Shown: positions 34,620 to 45,709, counted from the stretch's first letter. The stretch is DNA of 64,000 nt from Dentipellis sp. KUC8613 (GCA_002286715.1 NSJX01000013.1:418625-482624), one strand, 5' to 3'. Numbers and translations: made by a program. The notes: a model not told the origin generated them from the letters alone.

Positions 34620-35698
34620 CCCTCGATCTGCGCGCTGACATAGATGTGCGTTTCAATTCCGAGTCAGTGAGCAGTCGGTGACCAATTGCGATTGCAATGG
34701 TGGATCGAGGTACGGCTAAGTACTGTGCACTCTGCGCTGACATTGGCGTTGGCATTGGGAGGACTGATTAGTGATGCTGGCCGTGATGTGCTTCGCTGCC
34801 AGTGCTGATGTCAAGGTCGACGGCTTATCGCGAGGAACCGGAGGGAGCAAGAGCAAGTACAGGAGCAGGCAGGAGTGGGAATAGGAGGGGCGACACTAGC
34901 CCCCTCCCGCGCCTGTCACGAAGCGCAGGAATCGCGATTGGCCCGGTATGCATGGCGTGGGTGGATGGCATAGAAGTGATGCGTATGCCATGGCCGAGGT
35001 TCTGATGTCTTGCCAGTGATGTGTTGACATTGACATTGACGGAGATGGCTCCCACCTGTGCTATTGTAGAGTTCGGGCTTGATGTATTGATGCTGGAGGT
35101 GTGATATGTGATATGGTTGAACCTTGAACTGAGACTGGTCACTAAAGCAAGTGTTCAAATTATAATAACAAGTTGAATGTAGGTTCGCACGCGCATGCTA
35201 AACCTTCCAATGTGAGGAGCCGTTGGAAACTTGAAAGTGCCAGGAATTACAGTCGACATAAATCTAGCCAACTCAGACATGAAATTGAAATCCAAACGAC
35301 CGCCGCTATCGTATGTGAGATAGAATTTCCTTGAACGCGAACACAGACCTGGACTCGATATCCCACCTCCACGGCCGACCTACCTGCAGCTCCACTAAAT
35401 CCAAGCCCAGGTCCACGGACAGCAGATAAAGATTCACACCCGCTCCACCTGCCCATGGCCACCTGCCCGCGACTCTGACCCCAGAACGCCACCACCAGTC
35501 ACATCTACCATCCAGCACAACGGAACAGAAGACACCTACGGTACACTGCATGCGAAAGAACCAAACCGAAACCGACATCCAAACCGACAAAACGACATTC
35601 ACCCTACAATCCGCATCCTCCATCGCGATCGGATGCGCACAGAACAGAACACACCATAAATGATACAGCATACAGCATCCGCCGGCATGAGCAGCCGC

Positions 35699-35735
35699 AG
35701 AACACAGAACACCAGAACACCAGAACACAGAACAT
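35699..35735 (+). repeat. AGAACAC/CAGAACAC short tandem repeat
   Basis: Five tandem variants of (C)AGAACA(C) occur back to back within a longer A/C-rich segment. Confidence 0.8.
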
Positions 35736-35755
35736 CGTACCCCATACCCCATACA

Positions 35756-35780
35756 CGCATTCAAAGCCCGCCGCTCCACC
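35756..35780 (+). repeat. 25-bp direct repeat, copy 1
   Basis: This is identical over 25 bp to 35910-35934; it contains attcaaagcccgccgctc. The two copies start 154 bp apart. Confidence 0.9.
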
Positions 35781-35909
35781 TGAGAACATCGAACACAGCA
35801 GACAAACAAGCAAGCAAAGCAACGAAGATCCACATTCCAAAGTCCACATAAGTACGCATCCAATATGCAAGATAAAGCTCTATCCGCGGCCGCGTCTGCG
35901 TCACCTCCG

Positions 35910-35934
35910 CGCATTCAAAGCCCGCCGCTCCACC
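35910..35934 (+). repeat. 25-bp direct repeat, copy 2
   Basis: Second identical copy of the repeat at 35756-35780. It lies about 75 bp from the S1P lyase stop codon. Confidence 0.9.
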
Positions 35935-36010
35935 CCACGCGGTGCCAGTGTAGCATCGCAAAGATTTGGACACGGGGGGTGCGAGGGTGACGTCGACGGC
36001 AGAGAGTACC

Positions 36011-38729
36011 TCACGCCTGGTACAGCGCGTCCAAGAACGCCGATGCGAGCGTGCCGACCATGCGCGGGCCGATGGCGCTCGAGTTGCCTAGGCCTGGATA
36101 AACCTCGGTTAGCACGACGAATGGGAATACGGCGACGCGGCAGGCGGAATGGGGGAAATAGGAAAAAGAAGTAGAAGGCGAAGCAAAAGAGGACAAGGAA
36201 GAGGGAGAAAGGGAAGAAAAGGAAGGGGACAGTGGGGAAAGGAGGGCGGAGGCAATGGGAGAGGATGGAAGGGGATACGCTGGTGCTTCGAACGCCACAA
36301 AGGAGAAGCGGGTGCTTCGTGCATTATACAGCATGCCGTAATATGGAAGGTCGCAGATAAAGAGAAGTGGGAAGGGTCTAGAAAGGCCGCACAGGGCGCC
36401 GGCCGTCTCACCGCCGGCACGCTGCGCTGCGCGAGCTCGCGCGCGAAAGGAATGGGGAGGAAGCGTCGATGCGCAGATCGTGGAGCAGAGTGTGTGTATA
36501 GAAAGAGGGACTAGGGAAACCATGACGCACCGTATATCGCGACCATCGTGCCCTTCCCCGACGGCGTCGCCTTCGCCGTGCTAACCGCGTCTTTGAGGTC
36601 CGCAATGAACGTATCCACAACAGGCACCGTCAGCCGCTGTGCACACGTAAATCAGTCGCATCGCATGCAGGGACCATGGGCTATGGATAGCGCGGAAAGA
36701 CAGACGCACCGTGCACGCGATGTGCACCGCGGCGGGGTTCTGGATCGCGTTGAGATGCCAGCCCTTCTTGGCCATGGCGTCACCGATCTCGAGCACGTTC
36801 AGCTCGGGGACGCGCGAGCCGAAGGCAACGACGGAGGCGGGTGGGCTGCCGAGCACGTAAAGCTCTGGGATCTCGTCCTTAATCGCACGCTCGATTCTCT
36901 TGGCCGCACCAACAATGTTGCGACATGAGTCGATGTAACCTCTGTTTTTTTGCGTAAATATTATGCCAGGGTATACATTTAGGTGGAACACGAACTGCTC
37001 GCCCATGTACTGCATGGCTGCCCATGCGCCTGCGATCAGTGCTCCTGGCCTAGGGCGTTCGGTCAGTCAGATGTGTTGTTACGATATATATTCTGCAGCC
37101 TACCGCGACCCCGAGAATCCGGGACTTGCGTAGAGGCCGCCTAGAAAATGATCAGTGTAACTCGCATTCGATGCCGAGTATATGCGCACCTGTCCACGCA
37201 GGGTTCACATAGTATTGGTGTTGTCGCAATTCGTGCGATCTGTACATTAATACTGACGAACCCTACATCAAGCTTGTCAGTTCAGACCTCATGAATTACT
37301 GAAACTTCTTGACTCACCTTCGGAGCAAATCCATACTGTAGTAAACACAGTATAAGAAAAAGCATGCAAAGCAGACGTTCACAGCCCAGAGTGGAAAGAT
37401 AGTACCTTGTGTGTGTCACAGCTGATAGCGGTGACGCCCTCGACTCTAAAGTCAAAAGGCTCGGTGTGGAATCCGGCCTTCTCGAGGAAGGGCATAATGA
37501 AACTGCCGAGGCAGCAATCGACGTGCAGCCCGATGTTCTTGCGCTTCGCAAGCTTACCGAGCGCGACGATGTCGTCTTGGCAGCCATCGGGGAAATTGAT
37601 TGCTGAGCCGACGATCTGGGTGCGCGGTCATTCAGAGATAACTGTGCTAGAAATGAAGTGAATACGCACCATAATGGTGTTCGCATTGCTGGGGTGCAAT
37701 TGCTTGTGAGCGAAATAGGGGTCAGGAGAGCGGGCGACTTACATGGCGCGAGAAAGGCGTTTCAAGTTCACTTGACGCGTAACAGGATTGACTGGGATTG
37801 TGTGCAGCTTGATCTTGAGGTAGGCGGCAGCCTTGTCGAAGGCAGCATGCGCCGAGGCAGAAACAACCCTGTGAACCTGTAAGTTGCACAACAGGATGCG
37901 TGTAACAAGCAACGCACATCTCGGGTTGAGTGATCCCCTTTACCGCGCGAGCCCAGTCTCGGTGCGTCTTGACAGACATGATGATAGACTCGGTACCACC
38001 AGATGTAGTAACGCCAGCACCATTGGGGTTGTTGTACATGCGTAGACACATGGACACAACTTCCGCCTCCATCTTCCGGACTGCCGGGAAGACATCCGGA
38101 TGCAGAGGGTTCGAAACGCAGTATTTCTGGAACGCAGCCACGATGACCTTCTCCATGTCCTCTCCTCCGTCTGCCCTGCACGTCAGTACCGCGCACTATG
38201 GCGACGCAAATACCACACGACTTACGATACACTGCGCCGGAAAGTTTTCCGTCGTGATAGTCTGTATGTGAGCTGCTCTCGTGATCCATCTTGTCCATCT
38301 CGGCAAGAATCCACTCGAGCGACTTGCTTTCCGCTGGTAGCGCGAGATGGCGCACGACGCCCTCGCCATGCGGGATGAGCTGCGCCTGGATCTTCGTCTT
38401 CGCATCGCCCATCTCCCTGTCGACCCTCGCCTTGACTGACGGAAGGCGCAGCACGAGCATTATCGCATTCTGTCACGCGTCATTCATGTTCGCTGTCAAA
38501 TCAGAGCACCGAAGGGCGAATGACAAGAACGTACCTCGGCGGCAGCTTGGTACAGCTCACGGACGGTTTCCGCGAGCCCCCTAGCGCGAACATGGCGCCA
38601 TGCTGCGAGAGAGTATGTCGAGATGACATAGAGCGCGAGGGCGTTCTTCGCGTGCTCGCTGGCAGGATGTACGCTGAGGGCGCGGGCGAGGTCGAGGACG
38701 CGGCGCGTGGGCTCGGACAAAGAGTCCAT
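36011..38729 (-). CDS. DPL1: Sphingosine-1-phosphate lyase
   Basis: Thirteen exons: complement(join(36011..36093, 36531..36636, 36710..36941, 36996..37049, 37104..37140, 37190..37262, 37318..37335, 37406..37615, 37670..37688, 37743..37868, 37918..38173, 38226..38469, 38535..38729)), 550 residues. The enzyme is a PLP-dependent ER-membrane lyase that cleaves long-chain base phosphates to ethanolamine phosphate and a fatty aldehyde, ending sphingolipid catabolism. An N-terminal hydrophobic segment ([15 protein letters not shown]) anchors it. The PLP lysine is Lys350 in SCDTHK, followed by YGFAPKG. Other blocks: [64 protein letters not shown]. Exons of 19 nt and 18 nt are required to keep the frame. 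Intron 12 is unusually long (437 nt). It is divergent from the prefoldin gene. Confidence 0.94.
36148..36275 (+). repeat. Homopurine-rich tract within an S1P lyase intron
   Basis: About 130 nt of nearly unbroken A/G on the plus strand (polypyrimidine on the transcribed sense of the lyase) fill the middle of the 437-nt intron 36094-36530. Such tracts can form triplex or slipped structures; no function is shown. Confidence 0.75.
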
Positions 38730-38911
38730 GCAGTTGCTGGCCGGATGGTGAAGGAACAATAAATGAGGTCGAGCACAAGGACTTATGGTGTCGCATTTCG
38801 GCCGGTTCAGGAGTGCAGGTTGCCATATCCGTCGACGCGTCGGGTTGCCCGTGTTTTCCTCCGCTGATCAGCCTCTGCCGTTTCTTTACCGCTACCGCCG
38901 ACTATCCAAAG
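38730..38911. promoter_or_regulatory. Shared divergent promoter region (S1P lyase / prefoldin 4)
   Basis: The two start codons, at 38729 (-) and 38912 (+), are 182 bp apart. The promoters must lie within this compact stretch. No TATA box was recognised. Confidence 0.5.
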
Positions 38912-39536
38912 ATGCGTATGGTCCGTCTCTCCCCTGCTGCGCACCTTGCACGCACACGCTGAAGTGCTCCGCAGCTCTCACAGGAAGAGGAGACACATGA
39001 CAGCACTCAGGTCACTTGGGGTGCGCGTGCACAGTTCAGGTTCAGCGACCGCGCGGTGCACTGACAGGGCCCAGAGGACCAGCAGCGCATCAACTCGTTC
39101 TCGAAGCTGAACACGCGCATGCGTTCGTTTGAAGAAAAGCTCGAAGAGCTCAAGGTGCGCCCCATACGCCCTGATTGACCCCGCCCCGTTGCTGACAGGT
39201 GCCCGCAGCAAGAGAAGGAGGCCCTCGACGATCTGTCCATGGAGCTCGAGCTTGCGGATGAAGATGAACCCGTCCTGTACGTGCCCTTCGCGCAGCATTG
39301 GACAGCGCACTGATCGGCTCCCGTGTCCGCCCTTGCTCTGTAGGTACAAGGTCGGCGAGGCGTTCCTGCACATGCCGCACGCGCGTGCCATGAAGCGCCT
39401 CGAGAAGGACCAGGAGTCGCTCACGGCCGAAATTACGTCCGTGTCGGGGCGCGCAGAGGAGTGCGAGCGCGGGATGAAGGAGCTGAAGGTCGCCTTGTAC
39501 GCCAAGTTTGGCAGCGCAATCAATTTGGACGAATGA
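38912..39536 (+). CDS. GIM3: Prefoldin subunit 4 (beta-type)
   Basis: Five exons: join(38912..38920, 38984..39020, 39075..39154, 39209..39276, 39344..39536), 128 residues. Prefoldin is a hexameric cytosolic chaperone that hands actin and tubulin to the CCT chaperonin. The family pattern is clear: VTWEDQQRINSFSKLNTR, two helical coiled-coil arms, and the connecting beta hairpin around PVLYKVGEAFLHM. The C-terminal helix ends at AINLDE. The first coding exon is only 9 nt (Met-Arg-Met). It was chosen because it joins in frame to EEETHDSTQVTW, matching the usual N-terminus of this subunit. Length agrees with the usual 125-135 residues. Confidence 0.92.
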
Positions 39537-41079
39537 GTTGGCTGTACCTGATGGGATGGATTGTTGGCCTGTTCTCGCGAACATTGGGCGGTGTGTATCT
39601 CGATGCAGGCTTGTCACCCAGACGCCACGGGTGATGTGGTCTCCGCGGTGATATGATTCAAGAACAATGAGGCTGCGCCGTTTAGGAAGCCGAGTTCCTT
39701 CACCGGGTAACCCTATGGCAGGAGGACTCAACTTCAGCCTTACTGACTGGTGACCAAATCGCGTTGCTCCTGCATACGTGGCGACTCTGGAATGAGTCCA
39801 CCAACGTCAATCTTCAAATTTCTTGGGCCTCGCATATGCAGGCCAGCTGAGTGCGCCTTGGCCATTCGTACTAGGCTCGCTGCCATTTTGTTTGATTCCA
39901 TAACTCGCTCGGCGCTCACTACGCTCTGGTTTAGAGTCGATCGTGCGCCTGCACGCTTTTTCCTGTGACCGTCAGACAGAAGATACTCCAAGTTCTTACA
40001 CGACGTGCTGAAGCCATCCGAGGATATCTAGGCCAATGACATCCTTCTGAAAATGCCCCTGATGTAGACGAGTATCTATCTCACGTGGACCATCCGTGTC
40101 TCGAAACAGCCAGTAAGCTCTTCTCCAATCTTAGAGCCAAGAGCGGCACCTTCCTTTCGGACTTGAAGGGATTCTGGACGAAGAAGTACGGGCCAAATGT
40201 GTATCATCTCTCTTAACGTCTGACATATCTGTGAAATAGGGCCTGGATTCTCGGACATGCACGCATCAGTTGTAGTGGAACACTCGTAACATCCTTTGGC
40301 AATGCTGAACTATTGACCACTGCGTCGCATTTCTATCAATGAATGTGGAGTGTTGTTCGTTTGATCGTATGGCAGCCCTAGCGAATCCGACGAATATTCC
40401 TGGCAAGTTTTGCGAAATCATCGTTCTCGCCAAGGTGGTACCTTGTTCCCGGAATTGCAACAACCTCGACACCTCCCCAGCATTATCGAACTAATTACAG
40501 TTCATTGAGGCCAACGACAGTCATCATAGGCAAGTGCCGCATACATTTGTATGGGAGTTCAGAGTCCTTGAAGGTGTCGACGTCGCCCTCGTATCCAATA
40601 CCTCTGATCCGATGAAGATCGCAAACACATAGTGGCTGACGGGTGTCCCTCACCACTTGCAATGATGACACATCGAACCCTATTTTGAAAGCACGGAGTT
40701 AGCTGACAGAACCTGATGTCCAACTATAGTTTCGCACCAGGAAAGCCCTTACACAATTGCGATGTGCGAGTACCCATTGCTGATACTCTCGCACGCCTTT
40801 CCAACTCCACGGGTGCCGGTGGCGTTGTTCATGTCTACGGGTGCGTTCTGCAACGAGTTGACAGTTTGCAATGATCGCATATCGAAATATGCTGAACATG
40901 TCTGCAGGACTGTCATATAAATACCAAGACGTTTGCACGACTGAGGTCGCAGTCCCACCGAGCTGAGCTCCGAACCACATCCCCTCTGTGACGCCGCGAA
41001 TTGTCGAATTCTTCGGACGGGCCCGGTCGTCCTCCGAACTTCAACTTTGCACATATTTTGCAGCCAATCAATTTTGACC
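39537..41079. other. 1.5-kb gap with possible gene relic
   Basis: No intact gene. Minus-strand fragments between about 39740 and 40258 look like a broken coding sequence (see separate entry). A TATA-like TATAAATA near 40916 lies upstream of the small secreted protein gene. Confidence 0.4.
39740..40258 (-). pseudogene. Possible decayed gene fragment of unknown family
   Basis: Three minus-strand segments read like protein but do not join. The first (40076-40258) opens with MSENPGPISQICQTL and ends in ETRMVHVR then a stop. Shifting frame gives LHQGHFQKDVIGLDILGWL, followed by an in-frame stop near 40011. A third open segment (39740-39991, no ATG) follows. No splice pair rescued the breaks by eye. 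The family was not recognised. It could instead be chance. Confidence 0.22.
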
Positions 41080-41472
41080 ATGCATACGCATCTCAGCCTC
41101 CTTGCTCTCGCATTCCTCGCTACGTGCACCTTTGCTGCTCATGACGTACCCCGCTCTGTGGCTGTGAGCGGCAGCGGTAAGGCTTCCACCAGCAGCCTGA
41201 GGTAGGTTGCGGCATCTGCAATGGGACTGGATTGGCTGGACGTTTCGCTGACGAGGCTTCTTTTTGAAACTCCAGCGTCGATGCCACTCCGACGCAGAGC
41301 ATTAGTGACCAGAGCGATTTCGGGGACCTCCTCGACGGGCCCGATGGGTTTGGGTAAGCCAGATCCCTTCGTTGATGGCCATGTATGTTCTGATTTCATC
41401 CGAACTCTGGTGTTTAGGGTTGAGAAGCTTTCGGAGGACACGGGGTTCAAGCGAGAGATGAGGAACAAGTAG
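41080..41472 (+). CDS. Small secreted protein A
   Basis: Three exons: join(41080..41201, 41276..41353, 41418..41472), 84 residues. A signal peptide (MHTHLSLLALAFLATCTFAA) is followed by a short Ser/Asp-rich mature part and a basic end (FKREMRNK). It has no cysteines after the signal, so it is not a hydrophobin or a disulfide-rich effector. Exon count, size, start (ccATGCAT) and leader sequence resemble the gene at 42312; both leaders contain gagctgagctcc and ggtcgtcct. The pair is therefore probably a tandem duplication that has diverged strongly in the mature region. Function unknown; apoplastic or matrix peptide is a guess. Confidence 0.6.
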
Positions 41473-42187
41473 GATGTATGCCGGATCCTCTGTTCTTCTG
41501 GACCATGCTTTTGATTCTGATCGTTGAAGCAGATTCTGGCGTTGCGTGGGCGCACGAGTTGTAGAAGAAAACCCCTTGAAGGTGCTGGACACTTCCAACT
41601 GATCATCGTGATATATACAGTATCCCTGTCGATGGCCGTAACATCGTTCGATTGGCACTATAGTGCAAGACGAACCGATAGAGTCCAGGATAAATAGCAG
41701 TTTCACAAGATGATCAGGACAGAATCAATACCGGCCGAGAAGGGCTATTCGACAAGAGGCAAACTCTACTCATTCCGAAACACTGAGTTCTTGTACTCCT
41801 TATTGATCTCATAGTTGCAGGTTGCCACCCGAAAGCAAACATATATATGGCGAGGACTGAGATGAGTCTCATACCCGTCAACGCAGCCCCCAGGCTCATC
41901 TGATCCACATGTTCCGATCAACGCCGACGGTGTATTCACTCACTGCATGTAAGTAGCAATGATACTCAGCCCTGCCTCGACTCACGTACACATTGACAGC
42001 TCTTGATGTCCAAGCAAGTACAGCTTCTTAGCTACTAGTAGCCCGGCGTTCATTCCAAGATCGCCGTCTGGGACCGGGCGCGTTCACAGCGGCTTTCAGG
42101 AATTGTATGGCTTGACAGTGTGCGACAATCAGCCATGGCTTTGTTCCAAACTTGGCAGTGCTGATGCATGGCCGCGCTTGCTAGTGG
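41473..42187. other. Intergenic between the two small secreted protein genes
   Basis: No gene recognised. The right end is the promoter of small secreted protein B. Confidence 0.45.
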
Positions 42188-42194
42188 TATAAAA
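42188..42194 (+). promoter_or_regulatory. TATA box of small secreted protein B
   Basis: TATAAAA, about 118-124 nt upstream of the ATG at 42312, implying a leader of roughly 90 nt. Confidence 0.55.
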
Positions 42195-42311
42195 TCCAGG
42201 AAGGTGCTCGAATGAAGACCCAGTGAGCTGAGCTCCTAGCATCGTCTTCCTTGTCAATCTCACCGGACCTGGTCGTCCTTCCACATTTCCATCCGTCAAC
42301 CTTCTACCACC

Positions 42312-42709
42312 ATGCATCCAAATATCAGCTTCCTCACCGCCGCGGTCGCTCTTGGGTTGGCGTCTATCGTCTCCGCCGCTCCCATCGTCATCGTGCCCTC
42401 CAATACCCTTGACTCTGCGGGCGTCTCTACCCAAGGAAGACCCGACGCCGACATCGACACCGTCAGCGCGTGAGTGGACGTCTTGTCCAGTGCGATGCGT
42501 TGTAGCGGATTGCTAACCGACAATAGCATCGACTCTCGCGCCGTGATCAACTCTAGGATCGCGCGCGGCCTCCTCGCAGACAGTGATGCTTCTCGGTAAG
42601 TTGCCGCATCTGTCCACTCGGAGGATTAGCGAGGTAGCCCAACTGACGGAAATTCGGCAGCGACGATGAACCTCTCTTAGCGTTCTATGATGGATTCAGG
42701 CGCCGGTAG
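42312..42709 (+). CDS. Small secreted protein B
   Basis: Three exons: join(42312..42469, 42527..42595, 42661..42709), 91 residues. A signal peptide (MHPNISFLTAAVALGLASIV, then SAA) precedes a cysteine-free mature part with DADIDTVSAIDSRAVINSR and a C-terminus LLAFYDGFRRR. Both introns have standard donors (gtgagt, gtaagt), and all phases close in frame. It is paired with the gene at 41080. The basic C-terminus in both members could mark a processed or amidated-like peptide end; this is speculation. No known family was recognised. Confidence 0.62.
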
Positions 42710-43283
42710 TCGGGATTCAGCAAGTATGTGTAAGTGTTTGAATTCCATGGGGATGGGTTTGGAGTCTTACCTGGAAAACAGACTTCTAGGGCCATGTGTG
42801 CTGTATTTGTAGAGTAGAAAGAATACTTGTAGAATCCATCGATCGCGATGGTTGTAACCTCTTATACTGACATTCCAAAAGAGAAACTGAATCAATTGAA
42901 CCGCACGATGAGTAGGAATGACCAAAGATGTCGAATCACTCACCGCTGAACCACATGCACTTGCGGCATACTGCTATGCCTCATACCCCGCATTTTTCTC
43001 CATAAAATTTGTCAAAACAGTGTATATAACGAGCTCTGCGAGCATCGCAAAAGATGTAGAACAACAACGTACAAAGAAACGAAAGCACCACAGACCACGG
43101 AACCTAATGGACATACACAAACACCCAGATATCCGACCCCCATTCCGTAACACAGCCAAAGAACAGAGAAAAGAGAACAGAGAACAAATTCCAATCCTCA
43201 CCAGATATCAATATCGTACATCCCGCCTCAGCGCTCAAGCTCAGGCCTCGACCGAGACGTCCCGCCAACTTCACATCACATCA
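42710..43283. other. Tail-to-tail intergenic stretch
   Basis: This is A/T-richer DNA between small secreted protein B (+) and the F-box gene (-). Nothing recognised. Confidence 0.5.
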
Positions 43284-45173
43284 TTATACCAAGTCAACCA
43301 CCTCCACCTTGCCATCGCGACTGCCCAGCGCAATCCGGCCGACCGTATCCTCCAGCGCAGATGTCGTCACGCGATAGCGCCTGCGCGCAACCTCGCCCAT
43401 TCCTACGCGCGCGGCATACATCTCGCGCTCGCGCACGACGAAGTTGAACTTCCAGTACCCGCGGGACGGCTGCTCGTTCTTGGTGCCATTCGTCGCAGGC
43501 GGGGGCGGTGGGCGCACAAGCTCGGCGGTGAGGTCGAAGCCGACCATGCAGCGCGCGGGGTACGTCGACTGGCTCGTGGAGATGTTGCGCGTCTCCGTCC
43601 AGAGGCCCTTGCCGTTCTCGCCCACGATGAGGTTCGCGCACGACGGCGCGACGGGCCACGTCTGCGACGGCATGAAGTTGCACGGCGGCTGCGCGAGCGT
43701 CGCGCCGCCCGCATCGTCGCCGGGGTTCTCGCTCTCGGGCAGCACGGGCCGCGGGATGAGGTCGTACTTGCGGATGACGTCGAAGCCGCCCTCGGAGATG
43801 CGCATGAGGATCGAGACGGGGTTGAACATCCACTCGGCCTCCTCTGCCTCGCTGAGCTTATGCTCGACGATGACGGCAGCGTCGCCGACGCCGGGCATGT
43901 GCAGGTACGCGCCCGTCATGAGGTCGGGCTGCGGCGTCGTCTGGGTTTCTGGGCTCAGGAGATGGTGCAGCGGGAGTAGGTGAATGTGCGACTGGCGAAT
44001 AATCAGCAAGTAGCCGCGGACGAACTTGGTGCAGAGCACGCCGTCGGGCTTGCGGGAGAGTGAGAACGCGCATACGGGGCAGGAGATCGGACCCGAGAGA
44101 CTCACTGCCGGTGATTGGTGTATGTTGCCCCAATTGAGCACATAGAACTGGCCCTTTCGCCAGTGCCAGTTGGAGACGGGATCCGCGAGGATAAGCCAGT
44201 CGCCGTGGAGGCCGTGCAGAGGGGAGAACCGATGCGGCGACTGCCTTGAGTTGATCGTCACGAAACGGCCATGGAACCTGTCCAGCATCCACATTTCGAT
44301 CGTGCCACTCTGACTGCTCAAGCTTAGTATATCTGAATCATGCCATCGACGAAAGAATACTCACATCGAGCCAGTCGTAGTCGGACTGGGGACAATCCAG
44401 GTGACCGCGAGCAGCCCTTCGCTCTTGGGATCGGTGTTGACAGCGATGCCGTCAATGATATGGTTGTGAGGCAGCTTGGATTCGGCCACAATAAACGACT
44501 CGGTGCCACTGAGGGGGACCTCCCAGCAGGTAACGCAGTTGGTGCCCGATACAGTGATGATAAGCTCGCCGTTGCTTCCCGGCACGAACAGCACATGCGA
44601 CACGGGCGCAGGGTGCTCGCGGGTCAGGCTCGCGCCAGCCGCGTTCGCATCCGCGTCAACGCTGTCGTCGACGTTGAACTGGAAGCACCGCTTGGCACGG
44701 GGGCGATTCGAGCACCAGTTCTCCTGGAACCGCGTAGCGTGCAACGCGCGGATTTCGAGGTCCTTGGAGGATAGAGACTTGAGATCGCCTGGGTAGCCGG
44801 GGACGGGGATGTTCCTGTCGATGACATGGCGCTTCAAAGCGTCCGACCAGACCCAGCGCAGATTCGACACGGCGGCGAAGCGCTTTGAGGTCTGGGTGGC
44901 CATGGGAAGTCAGCATGACAACAAAGGACGATGCTGGTGCAGGGCGCGACGCACCATGCGCAGCGCGACGATGTCGTTGACGCCAACATAGCTGATGATA
45001 AGAAGCAGGATGTCGTCCGGGAGAGACATCACTGAGGCGCCGGGGCGACCGAAGACTAGGGATAGAGTGGGCGCCAATCCGGGGCTGTCATACCTGCCGA
45101 ACTTGGAGGGTGGCGGGAGCAAAGAACGACTTGAGTCGGGGGATGAGAGACGAGGGCTGTAGAGCCTTGTCAT
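43284..45173 (-). CDS. F-box protein
   Basis: Three exons: complement(join(43284..44313, 44365..44891, 44955..45173)), 591 residues. The F-box reads SLPDDILLLIISYVGVNDIVALRM, joined by splicing to TSKRFAAVSNLRWVWSDALK. This would bind Skp1 in an SCF ubiquitin ligase. The remaining 480 residues are a single large domain with many Trp and short beta-like segments (SHVLFVPGSNGELIITVSG, GGFDVIRKYDLIPRP, TVGRIALGSRDGKVEVVDL). This suggests a beta-propeller-like substrate receptor; it is the common Agaricomycete F-box architecture without a named target. Intron 2 is given as 51 nt because tactaag then serves as branch site. Start 45173 is the first in-frame ATG; 45030 would begin right at the F-box. 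Confidence 0.82.
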
Positions 45174-45709
45174 GGAGAGAGACAAGGGGCGACGTGCTAG
45201 TCTGATGGGAGCGCAAAGCTTAAGAGAGCTGCGATTGGAAACAACCGAATGTGCAATTACGGTCGCCCGCGTGACTGCGAACGGCGTGTACAATCCCCCT
45301 CCTGCCCCGGGGCTTGGCGCCATGGTAACATCCTTGTTTTCACTGTTTTTGTCACAATGCATGGTCCTCTCTTATAGAACAAAGCCTGCTTTCATCTGCA
45401 TTTGTGAACAACGCCTCACAACTAGTAAACAGTGCCATAGCGACAAGTAAATGTGTCTCAAGCTCGGCACATTGTTATCTCAACCAGGCCACAGATTGAA
45501 ACATACGATGCAGACGACGCGACCGTTCGTACGGGACCGACGTGCCCGTGTTCATGCATGCCAAACCCGCAGGCCTAGACGCGACAAGTCAGTCAGTCAG
45601 CCTCAACTGACATACAAAGGTCGCGCCAGCCACGCTCACAGCAGGCAACCTACGTTGTCCCGAACCACATCACTATTCCCGCCCGCCGCCAGCGCCGCCG
45701 CCGCCCGCC
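45174..45709. promoter_or_regulatory. Divergent intergenic region (F-box / secreted protein)
   Basis: 536 bp between divergent start codons. No specific element recognised beyond CA-rich leader sequence next to 45710. Confidence 0.4.

Larger units (their letters stand above)
31207..36010. other. 4.8-kb gene-free, low-complexity interval
   Basis: This is by far the largest gap in the window. The left third is pyrimidine-rich on the plus strand. The middle (about 33.9-34.8 kb) is full of imperfect ctggc/gctgatg-like short motifs and a GTTGCG array, and the right end has AGAACAC-type repeats and a 25-bp direct repeat. Open frames up to 344 codons (32095-33129, +) exist but have biased composition and no domain. 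It may be a long regulatory region or non-coding transcription unit between the arrestin and S1P lyase genes; this is inference. Confidence 0.45.

Noticed and set aside
35306..35914. 202-codon minus-strand frame rich in Cys and Trp
   Set aside because: Composition follows the A/C-rich repeats beneath it; it contains short-repeat translations and no recognisable motif.
42918..43979. 353-codon plus-strand open frame
   Set aside because: It runs antisense to the F-box gene's third exon; the minus-strand reading has better protein character and joins to neighbouring exons in phase.
44323..44364. 42-nt version of the F-box gene's second intron
   Set aside because: The acceptor would lie inside tactaag, which fits better as the branch site of a 51-nt intron ending at gagcag.
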